64,000 nucleotides of DNA from Fasciola hepatica (GCA_948099385.1 CANUEZ040000168.1:8165501-8229500); one strand, 5' to 3'; counted from the stretch's first letter, positions 23,766-36,991 are shown. The notes: generated by a model from the sequence alone, not told the origin. Numbers and translations are program-made.

Positions 23766-25119
23766 GGGAAAATTTGTTTTCCGTCGGGAATTTAAGCAGC
23801 TTGGAATCATTTTGCCACAAGAATCGCCACTCATCGACCTTATCGACGATGAAATCATTCATCTTGAAGACACTACCTGCTACAGAGCTGACAGTTCCTC
23901 ACGTAATGGGATAGGAGGAGAAGCAGTTATTGCTTACCTTAAAAACAATCAGTGTGAGTCCTTCTAGGTGCTATTTGTGCACTAAATTATTACATTAATG
24001 ATTCCACGATTTTGTATACGTCTAAACAAATGGGCGAATACCACTTAATAGCTTCTTTTGAACGCTTATTTTTTCCTTCGAATGGCCTATCAGGGTTTAG
24101 AAGAACTTCTCTGTTGAAATTTTGAACCAAATTGATAATTCTCTGTACTCTGTCTACGATGAGTCCAACCATTCTCAGCTAGGATTCTCGAAGCCGTCGT
24201 GTTGGATAAACATTGTAAACTTCCTCACTGGTACTGATGCTTACTTTGATTTGTGCTTCACGAACAAAATCGATCTAGTTCAGACTACAAGCAGATCTCC
24301 ACCGGGGATATCGGATCACGCCACAAAGCTGTTCTTTACGACGATATGTAGATCGAGTAACCACAAAATCTTCAATTACTGTTGTGACCTGAAACACAAG
24401 AAGCGTCAAAGTGACCCCAAATCTTCAGGCCGTGAATGACCAGACTAACTTCGATCCCTTCTACTACCGCGGTCCTGCTGAGTCTTGTGAGCATCTAGCC
24501 GGTTACGTAAGTCTTTGCCACGGAGCACATTAGATACATTAGATACGTTATACATTCCTAATTCCCCCACACCTCAAAACATTGTGCCGTAAGGAGGGAG
24601 TTGCTTAAAAGCATGGGACCACCAAACGGTGGAAGCCCTTCCCTTTTCAATCAAATCGGAAATCCACAGGCCCAATGAAATATACGGCCTCGGAACTATG
24701 GACTTCCACCAAACAGTTGAGCAGTGTCTTGTCACGGTATCAATCCCCGAAGGCAAATTTTGTTGATCTAAACGGTGACTTCACTAAGCAACCACCTTCC
24801 TTGCTACTTAGCTGTACCAGCGCACTATATAGTCCCACTTTTACAAATTCCATTACCCACAGTATACCCCTTCCCCTGAACGTTTACAAAAGGGATATCA
24901 AAAGTCACGTACAACAAATCCCACGAACCTCATGATCTTCTCCCAGTTGTATTCAAACAATGCGCATGTGAATCCACACTGGCAATGACACAATTATTTA
25001 GTCAATATTTGGATTGCGAAAAGATCCCTGGCTTCTGGAGGTCAGCTTCCGTTATACCTGGGATCAAGAAAGGTATGGTAAAAGTCCATCCCACTTCCCG
25101 TACTTCCATCGCATTATAG

Positions 25120-25407
25120 TTGTTTGAAAAGCTATTACTTCAAGGATTGTCGAATGATTTCATAATACGAAAGCTGATCCAGGTTGCGTATCGCAGCTCC
25201 GGTTCTACCCTGGATACTAGTGCTTCTTTGATTAATTACGCTTTGTCTTTGCTGGACAAGAAATCAAAAGTTATGCATGTCCGCTTCCTAGATTACAGTG
25301 CCCCTTTAAGCAAAGTCAAAAGACGAGAACTTCTGCAATTGCTCCCAAATATTGGAATTCAAAAGTCAGTAATTGGGCTGTTATCTGGTTATTTTTTTAA
25401 TCGGTAA
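25120..25407 (+). pseudogene. LINE reverse transcriptase core fragment
   Basis: A 95-codon open piece of the CR1-like LINE. The RT palm motif normally reading FLDYSAAFD appears as FLDYSAPLS, so the second half with the metal-binding Asp is altered. YFFNR corresponds to the conserved YFTNR before the next RT block. Homology resumes at 25408 in another frame. Confidence 0.8.
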
Positions 25408-25650
25408 CAGTTTACGCGATACGTAGATAGAATTTCCTACGTCTATGTTTCAACTCGAGGTGTCCCACTGAGCGCGATTCTCTCACCTCTTCGGTTCTCA
25501 GCCTGCCTTTCATCCATGGCCATATACAGGTAAAGTTGCGGTTAGAATGTCCCAGTCTGATGCATCAGCAACGCTCAAAGAACTGTCCGGTCTCTTACGT
25601 CTTGAAAACTGGTCCGAAACCCATATCCTAACCTTAAATCTCCGTAAATG

Positions 25651-25652
<2 letters not shown>

Positions 25653-25703
<51 letters not shown>
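25653..25703. repeat. (TA)n microsatellite inside the LINE relic
   Basis: About 50 bases of perfect TA repeat interrupt the RT region between LTLNLRKC-like sequence and the YLGVTI block, so it expanded or was inserted within the LINE copy. Confidence 0.95.
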
Positions 25704-25704
<1 letters not shown>

Positions 25705-26119
25705 CTCCTCAGAGGTCTTACTATATGAAATTTTTGGAATCTTGTCTAGACACTCACGTAGGAAACACCCTCCTTATTCGTCAACTGTCTCTCAAATACC
25801 TTGGGGTTACAATCCTCCCTAATCTTTGCTGGTCTGAAAACATCGTTTGTGTTTTTACCAAAGTGCTAACAGTCTACCACGTTTTGCTTCTGGATGCAAT
25901 GTTTGTGCCCCTTTACCTCATTTAACTGTGCTTGCATATTGCCTCGCTGTTTGAAATCCTTTCTCGTCTTCTTCCCTGAACCACAAGCTGAAGACATCAT
26001 TGCAATAACTAGGTCTCTCTCAAGCACTTACCCTATGCAAGTGATAAACTTAGTAGAAATCCAACGAGTTTCATTTCCACAAAAAAAAGTGTTCGGGATT
26101 CACAACGGGCATCACAACG

Positions 26120-29100
26120 ACCTTAGTATGTGTGAGTGTATAGACTGACTCATCTTGGGTAGTCAACCAAATTCCGTTAGCAGTCACACTTCAGGAAACA
26201 TCCCATATGGAGCCTAAGGCTTGAAACAACGGAAATCCGGGCAACAGGATAGCCAACCGATGGCGTGTATCGATACTAGGAGAAATGAATCCTGTCAGGC
26301 TTGTGTACAGCCTCAAGACTAGCCCATTAGAAGGCTTGGTGGATCACGCTTGTCGGGCCAGTACGCTTGTCCGATGACTGAGTGCAAGTTGTCGTAGTGA
26401 TCATGCAATTTGGATTGTACTCTTCTCCAAGACCGTTTCGCAGTCAGTCACCGCTTTTTCGACGCCGTCACTTCACGGGACTATTTTATCTGCATCTTCT
26501 ACACACGTGATTTCATTGCCTGACACCAAAACCATAATAGGCTGCGTGAATCTGTTTTCACAACCAAGCTGCGTGCTGAATCTGCTCTAAAATAAGGACC
26601 AGTCTCTTCAGAGTTAAAAATATTCTTCGTTTCACAATCTTAGCACAACGTAGGAACATGTTCCAGCGAACTTGATAGCTTTTCGCTTGATGCTTGTGGG
26701 GCCTCACTGTTCATTTGTCTTCAGCTAATATTATGGTTTTGTTTGAATTTGTACAACCAGCCATTGCTGGAGCCAAAATCACTGGTCCATACTACCAGCC
26801 ATCTCCATTTCACTCCTTTGTAACTACACTCTTGTTATCCGCAGATGATTGCAAGTGTCAGTGAGAAACCATTCGTGCACTGAGTTGTTGATGTAATTGA
26901 AGCAACCGAGACTTAAATGCAAGATTTTTAACTGGTTTCCATTTCTTTGGTCCCAACAAGCTTTGTCGCTGGTCTCGTTTCTCATAGCTCTTTGGACTTT
27001 CGTTCCCCCTACGCCAAACTTGGATGCAATCCTCAATCACAGAAATACCATTTATGTGCAAATCGATACCCTTTGTTTTATCACCAAGGCTTAAGAATGT
27101 GTATCTCGGTCATTGTCTTGCCGTGACTTATGGGCGTTTGTGCGTTCTACTGCCGTGGCGGTGAAGTTGCAGTGATTGCATTAAGTGAACCCAGAGGGCC
27201 TGCCGGCCAGGAGATTAACCGCTAGAAGTACAGTTTGCAACAACCACCAACGACGTTTACACCGTCTAGCGCAAACAACTCTGCGCGCGCTAAGCATGCG
27301 GAATTCCCAACTATCTTCTGCCACTGTTTGTCCAATGTTGTTTTAGATCCTACTTGAAGGGCCTGCGATGATCCCGCATACTGGTCCAAGTGCGATGTTC
27401 GAAATTCGTTACAACAAGAAGATCGACGGGCTCTCTTTAGCACAGGATCCCGGGAACGTTTTCTACCATTGTGTAGGCATGCCACCCAATGGCCTTGTTC
27501 GCTCGGAGGGGTGTTCGCGCATCAGAGATTTCAATGGTGAAATCAGTGTTCGCGCAGGAGGCGTAAGCACTTTTCCGGTGTGTGTTCTAAGCGGCAGAGG
27601 GGTGGGGGGGGGGAGGGCACGGCATAAACACGTCAAGAAAACGAGATTGTGTGTGGGCAAAGCAGCTTTCCTCCTCGTCTTATTGGGGCATTTCAGACTA
27701 GTTTATGGGTTTCCTCTTCGTTCGCTCGTAACAGATATACGAAGATTTATGCACGTACGACTACCTACCGGTCCTCTGTTGTACCTTACATTGTTCGCCT
27801 CTTGTGTAACCTTGCAAATATTGACGCAGTGCTTAAACGAAGTTTAATGCTCTAATCAGTTTGCTCCAAAATCCCCTTTCACCAATCTACTTTTGTACAA
27901 CCCGCGATTTCTGTTATTCATGTGAATATTGTTACAGACTGCTGAATATTCACCCATCGAGGTACATAGGGCAAACATGGTTCGTTGCTTAACCTATGAT
28001 GGTGAAAATTACCGCCGCTGGATTATGTCATTGATAAATAAAAAATGACCCTACCAGATACATTTATCTTCTCTGAATTGTCTGCTACAGAAAACAAAGC
28101 GAACATATTTGGAGAGTTCGATGATGCCCTGCGGTTCGACAGCAAACTCGCAGAGAAAGGTAGTCTTGCCGGAGGAAAACGTTTGGTTCACTTCGAACAC
28201 GTGACCTGAACATCAAGGTCAGGAGTTCATTTTGTTTTCACTTCGTTCGAGAAAAATCTTCTGAAAACAGGGAAATTCCTCTACTTTATTATTGAAGAGA
28301 GGGTTAACATTGCGCGAACCTATCAATTCTCTTTCCTGCGATAAACATTTCTTACAGTTTACTTGTGAATGATACCATGTGAAAGATGGTGTCTCATCAA
28401 TGTGTTGAGCAAGATACCAATACATCTATCGTTAGTTTCGCTGATGCGAACAACTGTATCCATAGAGCAAAATATATAATGCCATGAAGATTTCTTGAAT
28501 AATTCCCAAAAGTCACCCCAAACAAGGGTAGATAATATCAAGTTGCTATAGCCTTCGGCAGGTCAAATGCCAGCGTAGTACACACAACACGGGTAGCTGC
28601 GTGTTGCAAACTCGAAAAACCTCCAACCACATCGCGAGTCATTTCTGTGGTGGGATGGCCTTTCACGATCTGTGGGCAGACGTAGTGGGTTCCTATAAAC
28701 ATCATTCGAATAAAGAAAATTTCCAGAGAAAAATATCCCAACTACATTGAGGTAGCAATACATATCACGCTGACTGGAGAGGCTGCATGAGAGGATAGCC
28801 AACCTTGTTGATGGATCCCTACCAAGGATACCTTGAAAAACTCGGAATCATTTGGGCAAAAATAAACGAGTCTCCAATCTGTCAAACCAGAAATTCTTCC
28901 AAGAAAGCTATCTCACCGTGGAATAGTGCGCCACGCCATCTATCACAAGTGGCTGTACATTGTATATTCGTGAACATATCCATCAGGCTACTGCAGTAGC
29001 AAAACCACCTGAAACGTCAGTCACTCGGTGCTTAAAGCTCCTTCCCAGCGGTCTCAGTTTGAATAAGACTGAGATTTCAGTCACGGTGATTAGGGACGAA

Positions 29101-29670
29101 CCTAATTCATTCTTTCCAGGTAAGACATTTTAACAGGATACTACGTTGTATATTGGAGATAGAATGATTCGAAATATCACAGTATCGAAGTAGTTTGGAC
29201 AACATCAGTACATTACTTGTGAACATTCATAATTACCATATTTGTTTTGCTGTATTCTCCAAAAAAGGAAGTCACCGAAACCAAGTTTCTTCGCTATTTT
29301 CATGACCATAAGCAGAAGTCTGAGTACAATTAATAAATATTTTATCTGATCCATTCAACTTAAAATCCCTAGACCAATTGGGTAAACTCGGGCCAGACAC
29401 GGTACCGTACTACTCACATAGAGAACTCTGCTCCCCGTTAGTAGTTGTTGATGCTGGATTGAAATTAAGTCCCATGCATCCAAAATTCATCAACCAGGAA
29501 CCACCTGGTGTAAATAGAAGAGCAAAGTATTACAATTAGCAGAAATGAGGAAGAACTCTCAAGATTAATCAAAGTTGAAGCTAACTGTCTGACAAAAGTT
29601 GCGACTTACAAGAGAAGGAGGACGCGTTTTTGACAAACGAAACTGTGAATGTTCTCAAGTTCCCGAACAA
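26120..29670. other. Intergenic, no gene established
   Basis: Holds a G-rich run at about 27600-27618 and several open frames (159 codons at 27368-27847 (+), with a hydrophobic C-terminal half) without recognisable domains. The 28000-29000 part is not assignable. A segment around 26200-26360 may be another dispersed repeat. Confidence 0.4.
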
Positions 29671-29676
29671 GCAGAG

Positions 29677-29985
29677 TTATTTAGAATTTGTACACTGGTT
29701 TTCTCTAGGTTTATCTCCTGATTGATATAAATGTACCGACAACACTGACAAGGCTACGGCTATTGTTATGCATTCTCTGTTTGTGATCTCAGACTTCATC
29801 AGTTTTAAGGTCATTCCGTAACCCGTCGATATACTTTTGATTTCAAACCTATCCCAGCCGATGACCACCGACGTGATCTCTTTTCTAACAGGGTAGTCGT
29901 GTTCGCATTTTTCAGACGAAACAAACAGAAGTGGGATAAATGAAAATATTTTCCAAAAAAGAACCATTTTCAAGGTGTTGATCAT
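29677..29985 (-). CDS. Possible intronless small secreted protein
   Basis: A single open frame with Met codons at 29985 and 29967. From the second Met it begins MVLFWKIFSFIPLLFVSS, a good signal peptide, and continues for about 78 residues with three Cys (EKCEHD, NRECIT, NQCTNS), stopping at 29677. The frame is open a further 32 codons upstream of the first Met given. No domain is recognised. The product would be exported; its function is unknown. No TATA box or polyadenylation signal was found close by, so it could also be a chance frame or one exon of a longer gene. Confidence 0.35.
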   Translation of the reverse strand: MINTLKMVLFWKIFSFIPLLFVSSEKCEHDYPVRKEITSVVIGWDRFEIKSISTGYGMTLKLMKSEITNRECITIAVALSVLSVHLYQSGDKPRENQCTNSK

Positions 29986-30089
29986 GAATGAATCTTGGTT
30001 TCGGAGAAGATACAGAAAGGGTTCATTCAGGGATAACACTCTACTGAAAGCACCGCACAAGATATCAGTATCAGTGATCAATTAGCTAG

Positions 30090-33000
30090 TCACCAATGGT
30101 TGCCACAATATGCAGCCATAAATGAAGGAACTCAGTGGACTTCGTTATATGTTCCAATGCACTACTTGTTTAGTCCCCAAGATTGCGTTTCGTGGCAAGA
30201 TAACAACTACTTTTCAAATAAAATAAATTTACTCAACCGTACTAAATGCCGAAAATTACATCGTAAATCTGCACCTTCTAGTCATCGTGGGCGACAGAAT
30301 CCTGGACAGTTTCTTGATTGGATCCAGCTCGTTTTGCACCTGGTATAATTTCATTTAAGTTTTCTTCCTGAGAATTCTCCCACTCCCCTCGCCCCTTCCA
30401 ACCCAGCTTAGTGAAAATCACTTAGCTTGGCGAATTCTTTTGTTATTTTTTATTGATTTGTCGAGGATATCCTAGGATGCCATTGCAAATATCCTATTTT
30501 TTTTAGTCCCTTTGTGTCTATCACAGAGAAAGTACTAATCGGTCATGTATTTCAATTGAATATCTGTCCAGAAAACCAATAAGCTCATGATATTCTCTTC
30601 GTTTTACTTGGTTGCTTACTGTGAGCGGTCAGTTGACTACTTCGGGATATTTTGGAGCAAGGAGGACTTTTCTTTTATTCTCTGTTGAATTGAAGACGAT
30701 CGAATTCGTAAACACCTCTTTACTTTAACACTGACACATTTGTCGTGAATCCAACCAAACAAAACTTGCTGAGTTATTGTAAACATGATGTGAAATGATT
30801 GGCCATGCAACATCTACCACGAGCTCACCGGTGTCAGTCCTGGGAATTCTTGATCATACGAAGGATTCATCTCCATTAGAAACCCTCAATCGGGGACTTC
30901 AAACAGAGAAAGCAGGATTGTTAGTTCGGCGTTTTACCACTAGGATATTCAGACAGATACTAACCAACATGCTTTGAGTCAAAACTGCATCGTGATTTTA
31001 CTCCTACACTTCGCCGAATCTGGACTTGTATGAATCATCATCCGCACACACCACAGTCGACTCTCTTGATAGACAACTTCTCAACAGGGCTCTGAACAAA
31101 GTCGGTGCAACGAACCCAAATACATAGAAAATTTTAGCTCTGATTGGTGTCTCGGTTGAGATTCTGTGGATATGCACTGCACTGCACAGCTGATGACGAG
31201 TGTTGACTGACCGGAACTAAGCCCGAACGAATTCATGATGTTTTCAAGAAAAAAATCATTCAGCCAATTATCTTTCAAAGACGATGTCATTGCAAAGCAG
31301 CTCCTTCATCCTACATGTTCAGCAGTACATCGATCTTCAAAACACCGAATGAAGACATTTTTCATAAGATATCAAACTGGGTAATCATCTGCTGGTTTAG
31401 GTTTGACTGAACTGTGTGTGGTTATCCAAATCGATTAAAGAACACCGGCCACGTTGTCCCAGACAGAGAGGAACGGTGACTACTGGATGGGACACATTCG
31501 GACACTTGGTAGACACAAGTCACAAAGTTAAGGTGAAATCTGCCTCCCGAATTGGTTACATCATATGTGAAAGATATGTGAAAGATATCAGTTAGGAAAG
31601 TCGGTTTCATTTGTTTCGGCCATCTAATCAAGCTAGTGTTTGTACCAACACACCCTGGCATGATGGTGTGTGTGTTAAGCATTTGACCTGTAGAACACCC
31701 AAATACCTGTGAAAGCATTTGAGACTCCTTTTTTCAGGATCGAAGCTGTTCTCAACAGTTCCACTAGCTCTAGGGTGAGAACACTTGTGCCTTTGAACCA
31801 TCTTGATTTATTAGTACAAAAAGTCAATTTATATAAGGTGAATGGTGGTCATAAACAAATTTTGGCCCACACACTTAGCAGTTCGTCAGTCATTCTCAAT
31901 CAGCTCTTCTGAGGGGTTAGTGTGGGAGCAAACCCACTTTGTTTATTGGGTTCAGACAACAGCTGGCACGTGATTGGTCCTTCGGTCCACTTTGTTCGTT
32001 CCAATCTTGTCCTGATTTAAGGACAGACGAAGGCATGCTGGCCAATCGCCAAACCATCGTGCTGTCTACTAAACGAACCAGGCCGTCTGTTGGCAATGTT
32101 CCAGCCCATTTCCTCACAAAAGCGAATTCCGAATCGTCAGTAGTTCTGAAACATAAACAAAACAATAGCCAAATCTTTTTGTGAATTTTTCCTCTGTTTT
32201 AACATTACGACATGACGGAAACCACAGTGTTTATCAGCAGTAGGCAATGAATTATTCAAGTATTTTTCGAGAAATATTGTAATCAGAACGCGGGTTGTAG
32301 GTGAACATGTTTTGGTGATTTCATTCCTGAGCAAATACAGTCATATCTAACTAGCGACTGCAGTAGCAGGAAAGCTAAGCAGAAAAGTTGGAAATGTCTC
32401 ATTCAGTGTTTGGAAGAGATGCGATTTAGGAGCAGGCGGATGAGACAAAACTTTATGTTTGTAACACTTGCGAGAATGACTAGGTTGTGTAACATGTGCT
32501 CCCGTGGCCGCCCACTTCGGATGGTAAATATGAAATCTTTGGTTCTATTTATTTGAGAACACATTTATTAGTTCGTATAAAAGATTAAAAATAAACATCC
32601 TTGCTGTCTTCAAAAGCCGTTTTCAGCTACGGCTGAAACGACCTGCCGTAGGTTTGGAATTTCTGTCATTACCATGCGTAGGTAGTTTCGGTAAACTCCT
32701 CAGCTCCTTCAAAAGAACAGTGCTCATGACAATAAATAGAAGTGCATCAATCGGTTTCACATGAACTGAGCACAACCACTGGTTTTTGCGTCAAACATAC
32801 TTCATCTGAGTGAACAAGTAATAAACTAACTTGAATCCTTTACGTTCATGTGAATTCAAAGACATTTTTTGTTCTAAACTTCATGGATGTGACTGCCGTT
32901 CTCAGGGTCGATGTAGCTTCCGCCAGGGTGAAGTATCTGTAGCCCTCAGCTGATGTTACACGAGAACTACAATGTCGTATGTGCTGAGCTACGGTTCGAT

Positions 33001-33630
33001 CATTTTCTCTCCACAGTCTTGTAATTTGAGAGCGAGACACATTCGGCGACCGGAGTTTCGTGACCGATGCCACTTGCAAAATCTGGGAAAAGTAGGACGA
33101 AGCGATTGAGTACGTAACTTTGGGGTGATGTGTTTATCTTCGGATGATGTGTCCTTCTACGGAAAATTAATAATTAGACGTTAGCGGCTAGCGTACGTGA
33201 TACTGATGATGGGAGGCTTTCTGCCGCTTAATGCGTTGTTCAGCAATATATGCACCAAAGTGGAGGAAACCGTTTTGAGGTCAGTTAAAAGAAAATTATA
33301 TTGGAAACGTAGGGTATCCCTGTTCTTTGTGAATGCTGTCCAAAAAATTGCATCACCAGCTGTTGGGAGATAGTATGGAATATGGCCGCGAACCGTGAAC
33401 AGCCAGGGTCCTGTTTTCGTTTCTATCCCCGTCAGACTGCTTCAGAAGTAATCTAGTCAAATACGACTAGAGAAAACAACGTTGGAGAGTGGATAACTTT
33501 ATTCAGTGATTCCCAGCCTTGATCTTACACACGATTACAAAGCACGTTTTCTTTCCGTGATCAGAATGGTTTTCACTTGTGTCTTCTCTCCTGTTTCCAA
33601 GTCCTTTCTCATTTGTTTAAAACTGAGCTC
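30090..33630. other. Intergenic, no gene established
   Basis: Includes the short dispersed repeat at 31764-31817 (second copy of 17787-17841). Overlapping frames at 31939-32184 (+) and 31917-32165 (-) lie in a segment that looks repeat-like, but I could not pair it with another copy. Nothing else is supported. Confidence 0.4.
31764..31817 (+). repeat. Dispersed repeat shared with 17787-17841
   Basis: TAGCTCTAGGGTGAGAACAC followed by GCCTTTGAACCATCTTGATT, alignable with the earlier copy in the same orientation. Confidence 0.5.
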
Positions 33631-33671
33631 CTTTGTTCAGAGGGACAGTAAGAAATGCGGCTTTTAGTAAG

Positions 33672-33848
33672 ATGCGCATCACCGTCTTCCACTGTTCAGC
33701 AAGCATCATTATTTTCATGATCCTAATCATCACGACGGTCACTGTTATCAAGGAACAGTCAACCGTGGAATTTGTACAGAAAACATTCAACTATCGGAAC
33801 TTGATGCCTCGTAGTAGATTTCTTCAAAGATACCAGCGGAAACCGTAA
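33672..33848 (+). CDS. Possible 58-residue secreted or membrane peptide precursor
   Basis: Met at 33672 is followed by a strongly hydrophobic stretch (SASIIIFMILIITTVTVI) and then a basic, aromatic tail (FNYRNLMPRSRFLQRYQRKP) to TAA. The layout of signal sequence plus short Arg-rich peptide would fit a secreted peptide precursor or a type II membrane microprotein. No dibasic-amidation pattern (Gly-Lys-Arg or Gly-Arg-Arg) is present, so a neuropeptide precursor is not indicated. No family is recognised. Confidence 0.25.
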   Translation: MRITVFHCSASIIIFMILIITTVTVIKEQSTVEFVQKTFNYRNLMPRSRFLQRYQRKP

Positions 33849-33966
33849 CTTTGATGTGTCTATTAGGCATTTCATGTTAGAATGTAAGTTCAAGTGAAGG
33901 TTACGATTCCGCCAATGTTTTTATTACACGCTGGCACATGAGTTTATTGGATGTGGCCTCAAATGC

Positions 33967-34169
33967 ACATTGCCCCATTAGGGATAGCCGGTCACCTAAA
34001 TTTGAGACTTGGAGCGCAGAACCACACGAGGTCTCATTATGTCAGGTTTGGTAACAAGCCGGATCACAGTGGATGACTGTGTACAGTCAAAGTAACCGGC
34101 TATGGTGGGACTCGAACCTATGACCTCCAACGCGGGAAATAAATGCCCCAAACCATCCAGCCACCACCC
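33967..34169 (-). repeat. tRNA-derived SINE (minus orientation), copy 1
   Basis: On the minus strand a tRNA-like head (34169-34097) contains GGTGGCTGGATGGTTTGGG as box A and GGTTCGAGTCCCACC as box B. Its body (34096-33967) is alignable with the body at 56305-56450: CATTAGGGATA-CCGG, TGAGACTT, AGAACCACA, TCAGGT-GG-A, AGTAACCG. A retroposed pol III-type element. Confidence 0.65.
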
Positions 34170-36098
34170 TCGCCCACTCTAACCTCATAAACGATTATCG
34201 TTTGATGATACTTGTTTTCTTATGTCTCACTTAAGTATGACGGTAATAAAAAAGATTCAGTCCGTAACCAGAGGTACCTACCATTACTCACCCGTGACCA
34301 TGAGACTTGGATGCCGTTCGCACACTGTACACCTGTTTAGCTCGCAAACGTTTCCGTAACAGCCGAGGTGATATTATCGATGTGCACAAGAGGAGGCATG
34401 AGCTACCAAAACGCCAATCTCAGTGATCCCACGCCCATAAAATCTTTGGAGCATGTTTCTCGACAGCGTCGAGTACAAGGGTATACCAAATAAAGTGATT
34501 ACAAAAACTCCAGTTGAAAGATATTTATCCAGTGAGCAATTTATTTTTCACAGATAATGAAACATCTTTTCCACGAAACGGTTTACTTAATGTTCCCTTG
34601 CATACTTTGATTTTAGCTCGATCGTTTGTTACCGAATCAGGTTTCCATCATGGAACCTATCCCGCCGTGAGTAGACATGAAGCTTTCTAGAGCATCCAGT
34701 GCTTTAGGGTCCTTATCCAACTCACAAAAAGTGTCCTCAGTTTATCGATTTCAATAAAGCAGGCCTTCCTGTGTTTTATTCAGTTTTTTGTTTCACTGAT
34801 TATTGCAGCAGATATATCCACCGAAGAGAAGACTGGTGAGGAACCCACGGCGATTAAGTTTTGTTTCAGGTGGAATCAACTGTTCAGTGGAAACTGGAGA
34901 CTAAAGGAGCTACTCAGCAGAGCACCATTTTACGTTCAGCCACGAAGCCCCTGCAACTTCCGGTGAATCTTTGACAACTTCAAATGAATCCTCCGTATGC
35001 TCAAAGGAGGCTGCTAAACACAAATAAGTGATTTGCTTGGTACTGGTCACTCGTCACTGATCCATGAAATCTTACTGGCCCGAATTGTGTGTAATCATGG
35101 ATGAACGGCTTTCTCAGTGTCAAATAGAGACGTAACCACGAGAACTCGCAGGATAGGTGTGCCGACCATTTACTTCGAATGTTGTACTGACTGCGGCACT
35201 TAAAGCAGGTAATAGATTTTTCTCATTTCACCACGTACTTTGTTCTAATCGCCGAGAACTGATTTCATCCGGAAAAAAGATTTCATTGGTAGGAGTAATG
35301 CGATTGCTGTCGAGTCAGTCAGCTTTCTGTGTATGGCGAGGGTTGTGATTGGTGGCTTCACTTGAGGTTACGTAGGACTCATGTACAGCTGCGAAAGACT
35401 CGCTTCGAGTACTGGACTAGAATAAAGCTTACACAGCACGAGTGGGAAAAATCCGCCTCCAGTATAAAATTAAGTCTGGACCACAGTAGTTGTGAAATCA
35501 CTCTTTAGAATTCATAACCATTTGTCTAGTTGGTTCAATCCCTTAAAATGTCACTATATATTGTGATGAAATTACACGAGTACAAATCACCGAATAAGTG
35601 GTTTATCGGTGACTATCGTAGATTTTTGTTTGTAAATGGTGGTCAGCGAGATAAGAATGGAACTCACTACTACGGTTTTCAGCATATCAAAAATGTGACT
35701 GACCTGACTCGGTAACCTAATGAAGCACACTTCACAGCAGCCCAGGAACCATTGACCAAGGTGGAATTCGATGACTGAGCCGATAGATCACACTAATAAG
35801 CTCTAGGTCAAGAGATACTGTTTAGTGTGCATTTATTTATATTTATCTAAACATATCTGATCGCTTTCAAAAAAGGTAGTGGACAAAGTTGGATAATAAT
35901 TTTACAAATCACCCGCTTTTCGTTCACGTTAAATGTACAGACAGCTTTAAGTAAAGTCTAGATTGTAGCCTTCTTCTTTTGAATTCCAATTTCAAGGTTA
36001 CAAATCCAGAAATGTATATACCGTCAAACTTGAAAACCATGTTTCAACATTCTCCTCGATAACCAACGGCTGACTACATATTGGTTCGTCTGAAGCGC

Positions 36099-36100
<2 letters not shown>
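34170..36100. other. Intergenic, no gene recognised
   Basis: Open frames of 60-63 codons at 35157-35348 and 35530-35715 (+) only. No domains, signal peptides or repeat partners were identified. Confidence 0.45.

Positions 36101-36172
<72 letters not shown>
36101..36172. repeat. Compound (CT)n(AT)n microsatellite
   Basis: About 38 bases of CT repeat pass directly into about 34 bases of AT repeat. Confidence 0.95.
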
Positions 36173-36177
<5 letters not shown>

Positions 36178-36905
36178 GGACGGTAATGGAACCAAAACCC
36201 ATTTTAACTCGACTCCACTGGTCAGTTTCACCAGCACAACAATAAAATACACTTGTAAAATAGAAACATCAAAAGTAATTAGAGTTTTAGGAATACAGTT
36301 ATTAAAAAGAATTTCCTAAACCACCCTCGGACTTTAGATCACTTCTGTGTCGATCCTATTCGTAAGCATCAGATCACCCTTACCACGTAGTTCTATGTTT
36401 AGCCGCTTATTACGAAGAAAGCGAGAACACCAGCCTGTCTGAGAAGCGCGAAACGTACGCTTGCATGCGGGGGTCACACTCGATATCCTGCGAATATCCC
36501 TCGTACTCACTCGTACTCGGCATCAAAATCATTAGTTTATGGAGTTCACACGTTTCCAGTCTCTGTTATACTTTGGAACGAAGTACTACCGTTATTAATT
36601 CACCTGAAAAACCGTTTGTTGTTAGTCAGAAACCATCAAACAGATAAATTTCATTTTGGAAGACCCACGAGTAGCACAGGGTAATTTGAAAATGTTTTGG
36701 CATTTGTATCTTAACACCATCTTCATCACCGTCATCGTCCGAATCATGGCTGTCGTAGACAACTCACATTGGTTGCTGATTCCACGGTGTATGACTCACC
36801 TACTACAAACAGCTTAGACGATGGAAGTAGGTAGGCCGGAGGGCGGGGGGGGGGTGAGTTGTCGAGGTTCACTTTGGACGGTTGTGTGGCCAATTTTACA
36901 ATTCT
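36173..36905. other. Intergenic upstream of gene C
   Basis: No gene is seen. A G-rich run lies at about 36838-36853. Confidence 0.5.
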
Positions 36906-36910
36906 AACAA

Positions 36911-36956
36911 CCAATCAAAACAGGCGATGTTTTTTTCTGTCTGGTATACAAAAATA
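36911..36956 (+). promoter_or_regulatory. CCAAT and TATA-like promoter of gene C
   Basis: CCAAT at 36911-36915 is followed 30 bases on by TATACAAAAATA (36945-36956), about 36 bases before the gene C start codon at 36992. The order and spacing fit a compact RNA polymerase II promoter. Confidence 0.4.
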
Positions 36957-36991
36957 ACTAAATTTCGTTGTCGTCGGTAGAACTGTAAATC

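Larger units (their letters stand above)
23770..26115 (+). mobile_element. Degenerate CR1/jockey-type LINE (endonuclease and RT)
   Basis: Scattered frames on the plus strand follow the order of a CR1-like ORF2. An APE-endonuclease part (~23770-24440) has LEDTTCYRADSSSRNGIGG early and FDLCFTNKIDLVQ with PPGISDHAT late. A linker contains PGFWRSASVIPGIKKG (~25030-25075). RT follows with VRFLDYSAPLSKVKRRELL (~25270-25340) and TRGVPLSAILSPLRFS (~25450-25500). RT 3' part LSLKYLGVTILPNLCWSE lies at ~25785-25840. Many stops and frameshifts plus an inserted TA tract show it is dead. It resembles flatworm CR1-like non-LTR elements. Confidence 0.8.

Noticed and set aside
27368..27847. 159-codon plus-strand frame with hydrophobic second half
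   Set aside because: The first half crosses a G-rich run and is low in coding character; overlapping open frames exist on both strands, and no start context or domain supports it.
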